Shown here piece by piece: positions 55,181-64,000 of a stretch of DNA of 64,000 bases. Position 1 is the first letter of the stretch, and every line of letters starts with the position of its first letter. The position numbers and the translations under genes were made by a program. The notes beneath the pieces are model-generated. The model was not told where the DNA came from, did not search any database, and saw only the letters and a program-made list of their open reading frames with translations. Source of the DNA: Sipunculus nudus (taxonomy: Eukaryota; Annelida; Sipuncula; Golfingiida; Sipunculidae); contig CM049319.1 of the NCBI GenBank assembly GCA_026874595.1, forward strand, positions 60,706,917 to 60,770,916, read 5' to 3'.

Positions 55181-56940
55181 TCAGTTATACACGCCATTTA
55201 AACATGAACATGTGAACCAGAACTGGGCTTGCCTTTACTTCTTACTCAAAAACATTCAAGACTGCTTACCCCAATATAGCAATAGATCTGTTTTGCTTGG
55301 TACATACAGGGAGCATTATAGAGTCACTCGATTGGTTCCTAATTTATGAAATTATTGGCAAAGCATTCTTGTCAGGCAAAGTTTATCTCGTTCAAACTTC
55401 ACTTAGCCAGAGCTATGCTTATGAGCAAATGCTTTTGTGTAGAATTTTTCCTATTTTCAGTGAGACAAGAACTAAGCTTTAAATATGGATATTTTTTTAA
55501 ATAAGAAGAACCATACCAAATTCAAAACCGGCGATTTCACATGCAATGTATTTCCTGTGATTCAATATATTTTCTGTCTAAAAATTGTCATAAAACTTGA
55601 CCATTTTCTATGTTCATGAAAACCATAATTTATGGTGCTCATTAATCATACATCCATTTGACCGTGCGAAGGCATTCTTACATTGAAGAAAGTATACAAA
55701 GGCATCTATTGAAATACATCCTAGACTGTACTGGCTAACCGTTAACTTTTTACATAATCATCTTGTCTTTACTAGTCCCATGATAACAGTTTAGTGGAAT
55801 GATATGTCTTTGGATGTCTTAGTAGAAAATACGAATGAGTGGCATAACATAAGGAATGAGTGAAGATTTTTTTTTTAACTCTTGTGTTTACACACATTTG
55901 AAAAGGGTACAGCGCACCTGATTGTTAAGAAACAACAGGGAAAACACTGTATTCACTGTTAATTACAAACCATATTGGTTTAAGCTAAAATAAACAATAA
56001 ATAGAATAGTATATATTCAGTCGTTGGCATTAAATGTAAATGTAAGATTTCTAGTTGCTACACTTCCTGAATAATACCAGAAATTAAAATACAAAATGAG
56101 GTTTTTAAACTTAAAATGAAGTTCCAGGAGAAAGCAGTACCGATAATTAGCAAAAGCCAGATAGTGATCAGATATTAAAACCAGAATTAAGCAGTATTAA
56201 CCAGAAATCTGCAGTACATGTACTAATAATTAGGAGGATACATCATTGACAGAAAAAGGAAGAGTGCAAGTAATGATAACTACAATCATGAACAGAACCT
56301 CAAGGAATTATCCAGGCATTTTGGGAAAGGGCCTATGAAGAAACAGTCATTAGCCATAAGTCAAGATTGCATAACATTACTTGAATCCTCTAAACAAACA
56401 AAAGTACATTGATAATTAAGTTAGCGATCCTTAACATTTTTCTGTTAAACATCCCTTCACCCTTAACTTCTGGTCTTACATCTATTATTCAAATTATTCT
56501 ACAAATATATATTAATATCTCTAAGTAAATAAATGAACCTCTATACTTTTCTATATTAAATACTATAAATAGGCTACAATGTGTATACAGCCTTGTACAC
56601 AATTACAAACTAAATAATATAAAACAGTGCAACCACAACTGTAAATTTTTCAATTATATATAGTTACCCAGCTGTAAATATATCTAAATGTCTTATCAAC
56701 AAAGATGGTCATTTGTTTTTTTTTTACTATTTCTATATTAAGTCAAATTTATAACCAAATATAGTTTCCATTGAAAATATACCAATCATGCACCTGTTAT
56801 GGAATGATAAAACCAATACATCTATATATTCTGGTACATAAATACAAGCCACCACACTGATATTAAAATGATACAATTCACTGAATAACATCATGGAATC
56901 TCCAAGGAATAACATTCTCCGAAATCCTCTATCGATAGAT
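55181..56940. other. AT-rich DNA without recognised genes
   Basis: No coding exon, RNA gene or clear repeat is seen on either strand. Confidence 0.45.
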
Positions 56941-56950
56941 CATGCACTTT

Positions 56951-57017
56951 GGTCAAAGGTCAAGCCATACTCTGATCAAAGGTTAAGCCATACTGCATGG
57001 TTTAAAGGTCATACCAT
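56951..57017. repeat. Three-unit ~23-bp repeat with nuclear-receptor-like half-sites
   Basis: GGTCAAAGGTCAAGCCATAC (56951), GATCAAAGGTTAAGCCATAC (56974) and a diverged GGTTTAAAGGTCATACCAT (56999). The first unit, with the preceding T, reads TGGTCA-A-AGGTCA, close to a DR1 nuclear-receptor site. Regulatory use is unproven. Confidence 0.6.
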
Positions 57018-58650
57018 CGTTTTAGCTTACATGAGTTTATTCATGTTTCAACTGCAACATTTATTTGATAATTATGGTGTTACAACGTTGATATTAATTT
57101 TCTGATATTCTGACAGTATGCAACATATAGATCTCTTTCCAAAACAGTACAATCTTTCTGCAAGAGTAGATCAAACATGTGCAATTTCAGCAAACATATA
57201 TATCAAAATGCACTAATAATATACAGTTATATATAGTTATTTTTTGCTTTAGGTAATATCTGTGAAATATAATCTAATACCTGATTTTGATGACACACAG
57301 GTGTAATGAACACAATTGGCCAAACATTTTTCACATTTGTGTTCCAAACTTAACCTATGAATAAATACAAAATATCAGAAACAAAATGCCCATTATCATA
57401 TCAGAATGCCATTACCAATGGCAAATTTTAGCTGGTACTGTAAAATTGCATTATAAAGAAATGCAATTTCATCTTTTTCATGTTATATCTAGTCACAAAA
57501 ATAAATTTGTCACATATTAAGATTTGAGTTGACAAATCTGCTACTTTAATGGTGAGTTTATCAATTCTAGTTACATGCAGTGTCAAATCATGCCCTGAAT
57601 CTGATCACAAAATGTTCTGTGGTGGGAGTTATTATCACCAAAATAAAACCTGCATAAGTAAGACGCCACATCTGCACAGGTGAACAGTTATTCTTAAGCT
57701 TCAATGGCATCCAAAGTATATTGTGCTGGTAGCATAAATATTAGCATACATATAATGTTAACCATATTTCAAAGATCGGTCATTTAAATATCAATTCTCT
57801 TATATCTCCCACTATTGATAGTAGAATTTCCATCTGTTCTTTGCTCTCTTTGCTTCACATACCATTGTTTAGATTTTGCACACATAGTGTGTCACTGATA
57901 TCATGATTATATACATTGTGTAAGTAACTGTATTGAAAATCGTGAAAATAAAGCCCTGACAAAACACCGAAGTAATGAAAATCATAAACATTTAACCTCA
58001 CAAATATTAAGGTATCACTGATGTGTGAATCTGCTACATCTAAATTCAATTTAATTATTGAATAATTATTTAACACAAAATTAAAATTTCAGTTTTAGGC
58101 TAGATAGAAACATGACAGAGGATAAACAAAAAAAACAAACGTTTTTGAGATATTATCATGTAGATTAATAATAGTCCGTTAAAAACAGGATAATTGTTAC
58201 TGTTGGCTTAAAATAATGTATGTTTTAAAAATGTTTTGAAATGATACAAGATCATGTGAAAATGAGTGAAAATTTAAAATTTGTGAATACTTTTAGAAAG
58301 ATCACCATACCAGGTTTAAATTTATGTATATTTTATTGGGTCTTTTATGAATATATACCACTTCTGGACTGATTTTAGAATAGATATAGGGGATTTAAAC
58401 AATGATGATACCTTAAGCCAACAACAGTTAACATGACTGAAGAAGTTTAAGTAAATTTAAACATTCTATGTTTTAACTGAACAGCTTCTTACTTCCTCTG
58501 TTTCTGTAAACAAACACACATGATAAAACTCATGGTATCAAAACAGACTAGTAAGTGTAAATAAATGCATTTGGTCTGTGATATTTTCTTTCTGCCAGCC
58601 CATACCTTTTGTAACTATCTACCGGTATTCACAAGGTTTTTTTATAAATG
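57018..58650. other. AT-rich DNA without recognised genes
   Basis: Nothing supportable as a gene. Minor inverted repeats only. Confidence 0.45.
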
Positions 58651-59159
58651 GAACAAGTGACCCATGGGTCATGACGCTCAGCTGCCAAGCATGACCTGTG
58701 ACATCATGGACTGAGATTCACAACTTCCAGTCAAATTTTGAAGAACCAATTTGCCAATTTGTTGAAAATTTTCTATGACAACAGAAATATATATCACCTA
58801 TGTCTGGTTAAAACACAGTGAATTGATGGTCTGAGGAAAATGCATGATTGTTAAGCTATCAGGAACTATTCCAACAGCTTGCTTGAAACCTGTCAGTCTC
58901 AAAAGGAACACCACAAAGGGCAAATATAAGATCAAAATATATAGCAAAAATCAAGGAAATACATGCAAGAATTATTGAGAAACAGGTGCTTCTTTATGAA
59001 TTTTTATTCAATACAAGCCAACTGTACTCCACTTTTATAAATGATGGTAATATTTATTCAGAAATATTTGACCCAATCCTTTACAAGATTACATAAATAT
59101 ACATCCAACTGCATTCACTTTAACTGTTCTTGAGATAATATGATCAAAAGGAATTAAAA

Positions 59160-59365
59160 GATGGTTGCCTGGTGGCCATATTGGACTTCTGACAAGTCTG
59201 AAATCAGACAACAAACATTCTCTAAATCGGACCAAACATTAAAGAAAAATTACTGAAACTGCACTGTAGAAAGAATTTCTAAGGTGGCTAACTGGCAGAC
59301 ATAATGGATTTCTGACAAGTATGACATTTGATATCCTACATTCTCCAATAAGAGACCAAACTTGG
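59160..59365. repeat. Two-unit 121-bp direct repeat
   Basis: Both units share TTTCTGACAAGT-like and GAGACCAAACTT/CGGACCAAACATT landmarks, with a GGTGGC/TGGTGG start. They diverge by roughly a third by eye. Confidence 0.5.
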
Positions 59366-60063
59366 GGCAAATTATTCAGTAATGAATGCCCAAAATAATT
59401 CAAAAGGCATGTCCAGGCCCTCATATCAGATTTATAGATATGCAATTGTAAAAAGTGTAAGACCAATATTTTTTATTATCACTCTGCTTTTCAATGGGGT
59501 CAGCAGGGTAGGTAAACTGCCAAACCTGAAAGAAAAGAAATGCAGAAAGCATGAATAAGAGTCTTGAAATAAAACAAAAAGCCATCCTAAATCAAGGTAC
59601 ACATCCACATATTATTAGAACAAACACTTGCTTTTATATGTGGTGATATATATTAAAATATTCAGATATCTAAGAAACTAAGTTAATTGCTAGGATTCCA
59701 TAAAATAAACTGCAAAATGTTCCCATCATCTTATAAATCAGTAGCTAAACACTAATACTATACTCTCATAGTCTTTATGCCTGGCTGAAGCATTCTGACA
59801 AGTGTTTTTGTTATGAAGCAACGAGGTACTTATCACTGACCCTTGTCACTTAATAGGCTGATACAAAAGGGAGTCATATGTCACCAGTGTCACTCACAAT
59901 TACAGCCACACAGGGAGATGTACCAGCTGGAGTGGGATGGTTATATATACAAGAAAAATAGAGATAGTCTATAAAATAAGTAATTGTGAACATCCCTGAC
60001 CCATGACCTTGGCCTTTTGCCCATGCATCCACAGGCTTTTCAAAGAAGAGGCTCCTGTGACTT

Positions 60064-60076
60064 TGACCTTTGACCT
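60064..60076. promoter_or_regulatory. Perfect DR1-type nuclear-receptor motif
   Basis: TGACCTTTGACCT, the reverse complement of AGGTCAAAGGTCA, with a further TTTGACCT right after and CATGACCT before. DR1 is the class of site bound by RXR, HNF4 or PPAR-type receptors. Occupancy is not known. Confidence 0.5.
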
Positions 60077-60419
60077 TTTGACCTCAAAAAAATTATGGTT
60101 CTTCCCCTGTTGGTAGGTTAGCTGTATGTGAAAGATGGAAGGTTTGGGATGAAAATTTTGTCTCAAAGAGTCATTTCTGGGGGGGGTGCAAACACACCCC
60201 ATAACTTCGAGAATATAGGTCGCAGTGACCTAATTTCAGGTTTGCAAGGAGATCTTTTTATAACCTCTAAGACTGCATAGGGTTCATGGCCCTAGCCCCT
60301 ATGGTTACGATTTGTGCCCTGCTGCCGGCCGGCCGGACAGACGGAAGGACGACGGACAAAGACCCATCGCTATAGCCCAGCATGACTGAAAGTCAGCTGA
60401 GCTAAAAATTGTAATATTA

Positions 60420-61250
60420 AACACCATAAGTGCAACGTTAATGAATGCCTCTGTGTATATATGAAGATATTTCTATATTAATACATACTGTGCATGACTT
60501 GGTTTTGATATTCATCATCTCTAGCACCTAAATATAATACCCTTTAATAATATTAATGTAAGCAGCAACGCTAAACAACTATCAAACTATAATCAACTCA
60601 TTAATATACTGTAAGAACACCCCATGGCATTGATGCATTAATATCAGCATAAAAAACATCCTCTGAAAAAACTCATAAAATAAAACCCCAGCAGAACTTT
60701 AATATCACTGATAAATGCAATTGGTACAGTTTTGTACATTTTTCACATCAGTTGCTCAGATAAGGTGTATGTATTTTTAAACAGACACTGACTAAAATTC
60801 ACAGATTGCTTGTTGTCTCAGTTTGCAAATACTGACTTTCATATAACTGTTTTATTTTCTGAGAAACTATTTCTCAGCTAAGTAAAATAATTTAAACTTC
60901 AATTTTATGAAAAATAATCACTTAACATTTAAATCCTTAATTCTGTCTCATTAAGCTCACAAAATTAAAGAACTAGAAATAGTTTATTAGCAGAAAACCT
61001 TATTCATAAAGTTATTAATAACAAAGAAATCAAGAACTATATGGACAAAGTGTTACAACTAATGATAATGATATTAAAAGCTTGGTTAAATTCTGCACAT
61101 TTAAGGATAAGGTTTCATCTTCAATGTTCATCAAGAACACAGAAACTATATGCTCTACATTTCTAAATACATGTACATAATGAGTAAGATTTTTTTATGA
61201 ACAATATATAATATCACTGACATCTTCAAGAGATTCAAATTCACGTATAA
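60420..61250. other. AT-rich DNA, possible CSRP 3' UTR or downstream region
   Basis: No coding signal. It lies downstream of the CSRP stop codon on the minus strand, and minus-strand AATAAA words occur near 60850 and 60980, so part may be 3' untranslated sequence. Confidence 0.3.
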
Positions 61251-61254
61251 CCTA

Positions 61255-61418
61255 CAGTGGAACACCCCTTTGCGACCACCCCACAATCACAACCACCCAA
61301 CAATTATGACCACTTGGTCATGCATATATGATACAGTTACTTTCTTCACAACTGTGATCATCCCAAAATTACAACCATTTTGGTCAGTCCCCGAAGTGGT
61401 AATTGTGAGGTTCCACTG
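61255..61418. mobile_element. Tc1/mariner-like MITE
   Basis: A 164-bp element with terminal inverted repeats CAGTGGAAC / GTTCCACTG, flanked on both sides by TA (61253-61254 and 61419-61420), the target duplication of Tc1/mariner transposons. No transposase. Confidence 0.75.
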
Positions 61419-61741
61419 TACTTCAACCAACACTGATTTATGCTACATCATGCCATAGGAAAGCAAATTATAATATAATTATATATTACCGTAAAAGAGA
61501 TACAATCAATAACAAGATGGCCAACATCTTGATTTGTCACACAAAATTTTTGTTTAGTTCCATGATTTTTAACCAAGTTAATACAGGTCTGTATGTCTAA
61601 AATACAGCAGGATCAAACTATTAAATATATACCTCAATACTGTAAATACAATAAGTTTTGCTTAACAAGAAAAATTACATGACTTATTCTAATAATATTG
61701 GATCAGTTTTTTTTTAACTTAAAGATTTTTAAAATAAATAA

Positions 61742-61763
61742 ATATATATATATATATATATAA

Positions 61764-61800
<37 letters not shown>
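61742..61800. repeat. (AT)n microsatellite
   Basis: Two AT runs interrupted by AATTAAT, about 59 bp in total. Confidence 0.95.
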
Positions 61801-61803
<3 letters not shown>

Positions 61804-61957
61804 CAATATAATCTTCTTACAACCATATCAAAATAACTAAAGGCACATAGCCTTAAACTCCCAATTTTGTGTCGTTGACATTTCGTATATTTCTGCTTAT
61901 TCTGCCTCCACCACAAATGATCTTCTTCCTGTCCATCATCCTGCCTTAGGAAGTTAA

Positions 61958-62031
61958 TCAGTTTGTCTGTAAAATGCCAGCTCCTCCTCCAAATCCATAG
62001 CCTTTAGGACCAAAGTTTTTGCCATAGCAGT
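61958..62031 (-). CDS. CSRP: Terminal coding exon of a CSRP/muscle LIM protein gene
   Basis: On the minus strand an acceptor with a pyrimidine-rich tract (GTTCTTATTTCTAG) is followed by codons for CYGKNFGPKGYGFGGGAGIL and QTN, then TGA. The final Cys of a LIM domain followed by YGKNFGPKGYGFG-GAG is the signature C-terminus of cysteine- and glycine-rich proteins (CSRP/MLP), adaptors that bind alpha-actinin and actin at muscle Z-discs and in the nucleus. The exon begins in mid-codon (phase 2: the last two bases complete the codon before Cys). The other exons lie beyond the right edge, so the last intron is longer than 1.9 kb. The call rests on 23 residues but the motif is distinctive. Confidence 0.78.
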
Positions 62032-62120
62032 CTAGAAATAAGAACAGATTCAATTCAGCACAAGTGGTCAGTATGTGTATGATTAACATGGAAAATAATC
62101 CCTTCAGGAAATAAGCATCA

Positions 62121-63830
62121 ACAAGTGGCCAATGGGCCATGACACTCAGCTGAATTTGACTGGGTGCTCATTCTTTCAGTAATGTTATATAATGTCTGGG
62201 AGAATAGCCTATGGGTAATGATACTACCGGTATGTTGAAAATTGGACGGGAAATAACAATTTCAGGATTCAAAGGAGACTTGCAAAAGGACAGCCTTGGA
62301 TTAAACAATAGAAGATTCCAAGGAAAATAGAAACAATTTGTACCCTGTCTCCCTGGGTGCTAAAAATCATGTTTCTGGTCTTTACCTTACAGAATATAGG
62401 TCATCATGACCCAATTTCAGGTTTTCAAGGAGATTTGCCAAGGTTCTTCCTGAATGTTACGTTAGAAGAGTCTAGGGCTAATGGATACAATTTGTCTGAC
62501 TGCTCAAAATCATGCTCCTGACCAGTAGCTTTCAGAATAAAATTCACCATGAACTAATTTTAAATTTCAAAAGAGATTTGCCCAGGACCTAGGCCTAATG
62601 CATACAAATTACCCATCTGATGTTAAAGGGGCTCAAATCTCCCTGGATGTAGTGTTGGAAGATTTTGGGGCTTAAGGATACAATTTGTACCCTATCTAAC
62701 TGTATTTGACATGTTTTATATGAATTAAGTTGCCTAATTTCAGGATTCAAAGGCAACTTGCCAACAACCTCCCTTGACTTACGATAGTAGGTTCAAAAGA
62801 AAATAGATACCGTGTCTATCTGGGTTCTCAAATCCATACCTTTTTTACTCATAGTGTACAAAATATAGCCTGTGCACCATGACCTAATTTCTGGTTTCTA
62901 AAGAGATTTCTCTATAACCTCCCTAGAAGGTATTTTAGAAAAGTCTAGGGCTAATGCATACAATATGTGCCCATCTGACATTCAGGGTGCTCATGTGACA
63001 TCTTTTTCCCTGTATGTTGCAGAATACAGGTCCCAGTGACCTAATTTCATGTTTCAAAGTACATTTGCCTGGGACCTCCCTGGATGTTATGTTAGAATAT
63101 TCTGGGCCTAGTGGATACAATTTGTGCCCTTCTGTCTGGGTGCTCAAAATTGTGTTTTCGGCCTGGGTTGCAATAAAAGGTCACTATGACCTAATTTCAG
63201 TTTCCAAGTAGATTTGCGTAGAACCTCCCTGGATATTGTGAAGAAAGATTCTGGGCTTAACAGACATTAACTGTGTCTATCTGCCATTCAAGGTACTCCT
63301 ATGACATTTTTCATATAGGTTGCAGAATATAGGTCACCATGACCTAATTTCATGTTTCCAAAGACATTTGCCTAGGACCACCCTGGAAATTATGTTAGAA
63401 TATTCAAGGCCTAATGGATACAATTAGTGCCTCATCTGACTGTCTCAGTGCTCAATATCATATTTTTTTGGTCCACAGGTTGCAAAATATAGGTCTCACT
63501 GATATAATTTCCAGTTTCCAAGGACATTTGACTCGGACCTCCCTAAATGTTAAGTTAGAAGATTCTAGGCCTAATGGATACACTTTGTGCCCCGCCTGAC
63601 TGTCTGGGTGCTAAAAATCATGTTTCTAGCCCATAGGTTACAAAATTTGGGTCATCATGACTTAATTTCAGGTTTCCAAGGAGATTTGCCTAGGACCTCC
63701 TTGGATGTGAAGTTAAAAGTTTCTAGGTCTAATGGTAACAATTTGTGCCCTGTTAATGGAAGGCCAGAAATGGACGATAGACAAAGGGTGATTGATATAG
63801 CTCAGATGACTTCCAGTCAGCTGAGCTAAT
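62121..63830. mobile_element. CTCAGCTG-ended non-autonomous element, copy 2
   Basis: Left end ACAAGTGGCCAATGGGCCAT and CTCAGCTG (62145); right end CAGCTGAGCTAATAATT (63818). Most of the interior is a tandem array of ~155-bp units. It encodes no protein and lies in the last intron of the CSRP gene. Confidence 0.65.
62390..63760. repeat. ~155-bp tandem array with AGGTCAnnnTGACCT palindromes
   Basis: About nine diverged units. Landmarks per unit are TTGCAGAATATAGGTCA, CATGACCTAATTTCAGGTTT, GAGATTTGCCTAGGACCTCC, GTTAGAAGATTCTAGG, GCCTAATGGATACAATTTGT and TGTCTGGGTGCTCAAAATCA. The motif or its decayed form recurs near 62398, 62541, 62722, 62867, 63028, 63178, 63331, 63490 and 63651. Those at 63178-63192 (AGGTCACTATGACCT) and 63331-63345 (AGGTCACCATGACCT) are perfect inverted repeats with 3-bp spacing. 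Confidence 0.8.
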
Positions 63831-64000
63831 AATTGGTAGAGGTTTCACCGAAAGAATATCATTAGAGGAGATCCAAGTTTTTTTCAGACTATTAATTTTC
63901 TTCCATACAATATGTGGAGCTATGTTCCTTGCAGCAATATTATTCAGTTTTCTGCTAGCAATATCAGTTTTCTGCATCTGTTAGTGGTGTTCCAATTAAT

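Larger units (their letters stand above)
58653..60410. mobile_element. CTCAGCTG-ended non-autonomous element, copy 1
   Basis: The left end reads ACAAGTGACCCATGGGTCAT (with the palindrome TGACCCATGGGTCA), then CTCAGCTG at 58677. The right end reads CAGCTGAGCTAAAAATT at 60394-60410, preceded by CCGGCCGGCCGGACAGACGG and a GACGACGGACAAAGACC run. The same ends bracket copy 2 at 62121-63830. The interior differs: it has a two-unit 121-bp repeat (59160 and 59281) and one unit of the ~155-bp repeat of copy 2 (60205-60320). No transposase. The outer borders are inferred from the shared ends. Confidence 0.55.

Noticed and set aside
62390-63760. CRISPR-like or coding repeat array
   Set aside because: Units are long, contiguous and without spacers, no cas-like genes exist and the DNA is eukaryotic; frames are full of stops.
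1-64000. tRNA or rRNA genes
   Set aside because: I looked for conserved A/B-box and rRNA core sequences by eye and found none that could be supported; a covariance-model search would be decisive.

Overview
This window looks like nuclear DNA of a marine invertebrate, most likely a bivalve mollusc. Four lines of evidence point this way: AT-rich, repeat-dense intergenic DNA; an expanded family of intronless Toll-like receptor (TLR) genes; Ty3/gypsy and RTE-type retroelements; and non-autonomous elements with an ACAAGTG...CCATGG...CTCAGCTG left end and a CAGCTGAGCTAA right end, a style I associate with mollusc genomes. The species cannot be named from sequence alone, and another lophotrochozoan or an echinoderm is not excluded.

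The core is a tandem array of four TLR units, all on the minus strand, with start codons at 5177 (A), 20033 (B), 35968 (C) and 50214 (D), about 15 kb apart. Each unit is a large segmental duplication: a 3' flank (A 480-2950, B 13720-17813, C 30505-34288, D 44512-47991), the single-exon receptor, and an upstream region. The upstream region carries a conserved block of about 75 bp, in A and C a second broken TLR 5' end, and a small plus-strand exon-like ORF starting MAxP or similar. Only B is intact (739 aa: signal peptide, LRR ectodomain, one membrane span, TIR). A has a 1-nt frameshift. C has a nonsense codon and has lost its TIR domain by deletion. D has a nonsense codon that removes the last 29 residues. 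Ectodomains pair A with D and B with C, whereas the TIR domains of A, B and D are nearly identical.

Mobile DNA separates and interrupts the units. Between A and B lie a plus-strand gypsy RT fragment (6600-7962) and a minus-strand Ty3/gypsy-type element (7963-13700). That element has one LTR, a polypurine tract and the unusual domain order protease-integrase-RT-RNaseH (Gmr1-like), with a LINE tail inserted in it. The upstream region of B is split by about 6.1 kb of foreign non-coding DNA (22573-28683) holding a GC-rich inverted-repeat element, a double E-box repeat and three 355-bp tandem repeats centred on an ACCTGTACAGGT palindrome. Between C and D sits a near-complete RTE-type LINE with a 12-bp target duplication (40521-44135). 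A satellite-like repeat with a GGCGCCACC core recurs in the flanks and again beyond D.

From 55.2 kb to the end the DNA is AT-rich and almost gene-free. The terminal coding exon of a CSRP/muscle LIM protein gene lies on the minus strand at 61958-62031. Its upstream intron holds a 1.7-kb element whose ~155-bp tandem repeats carry palindromic AGGTCAnnnTGACCT nuclear-receptor-type motifs.
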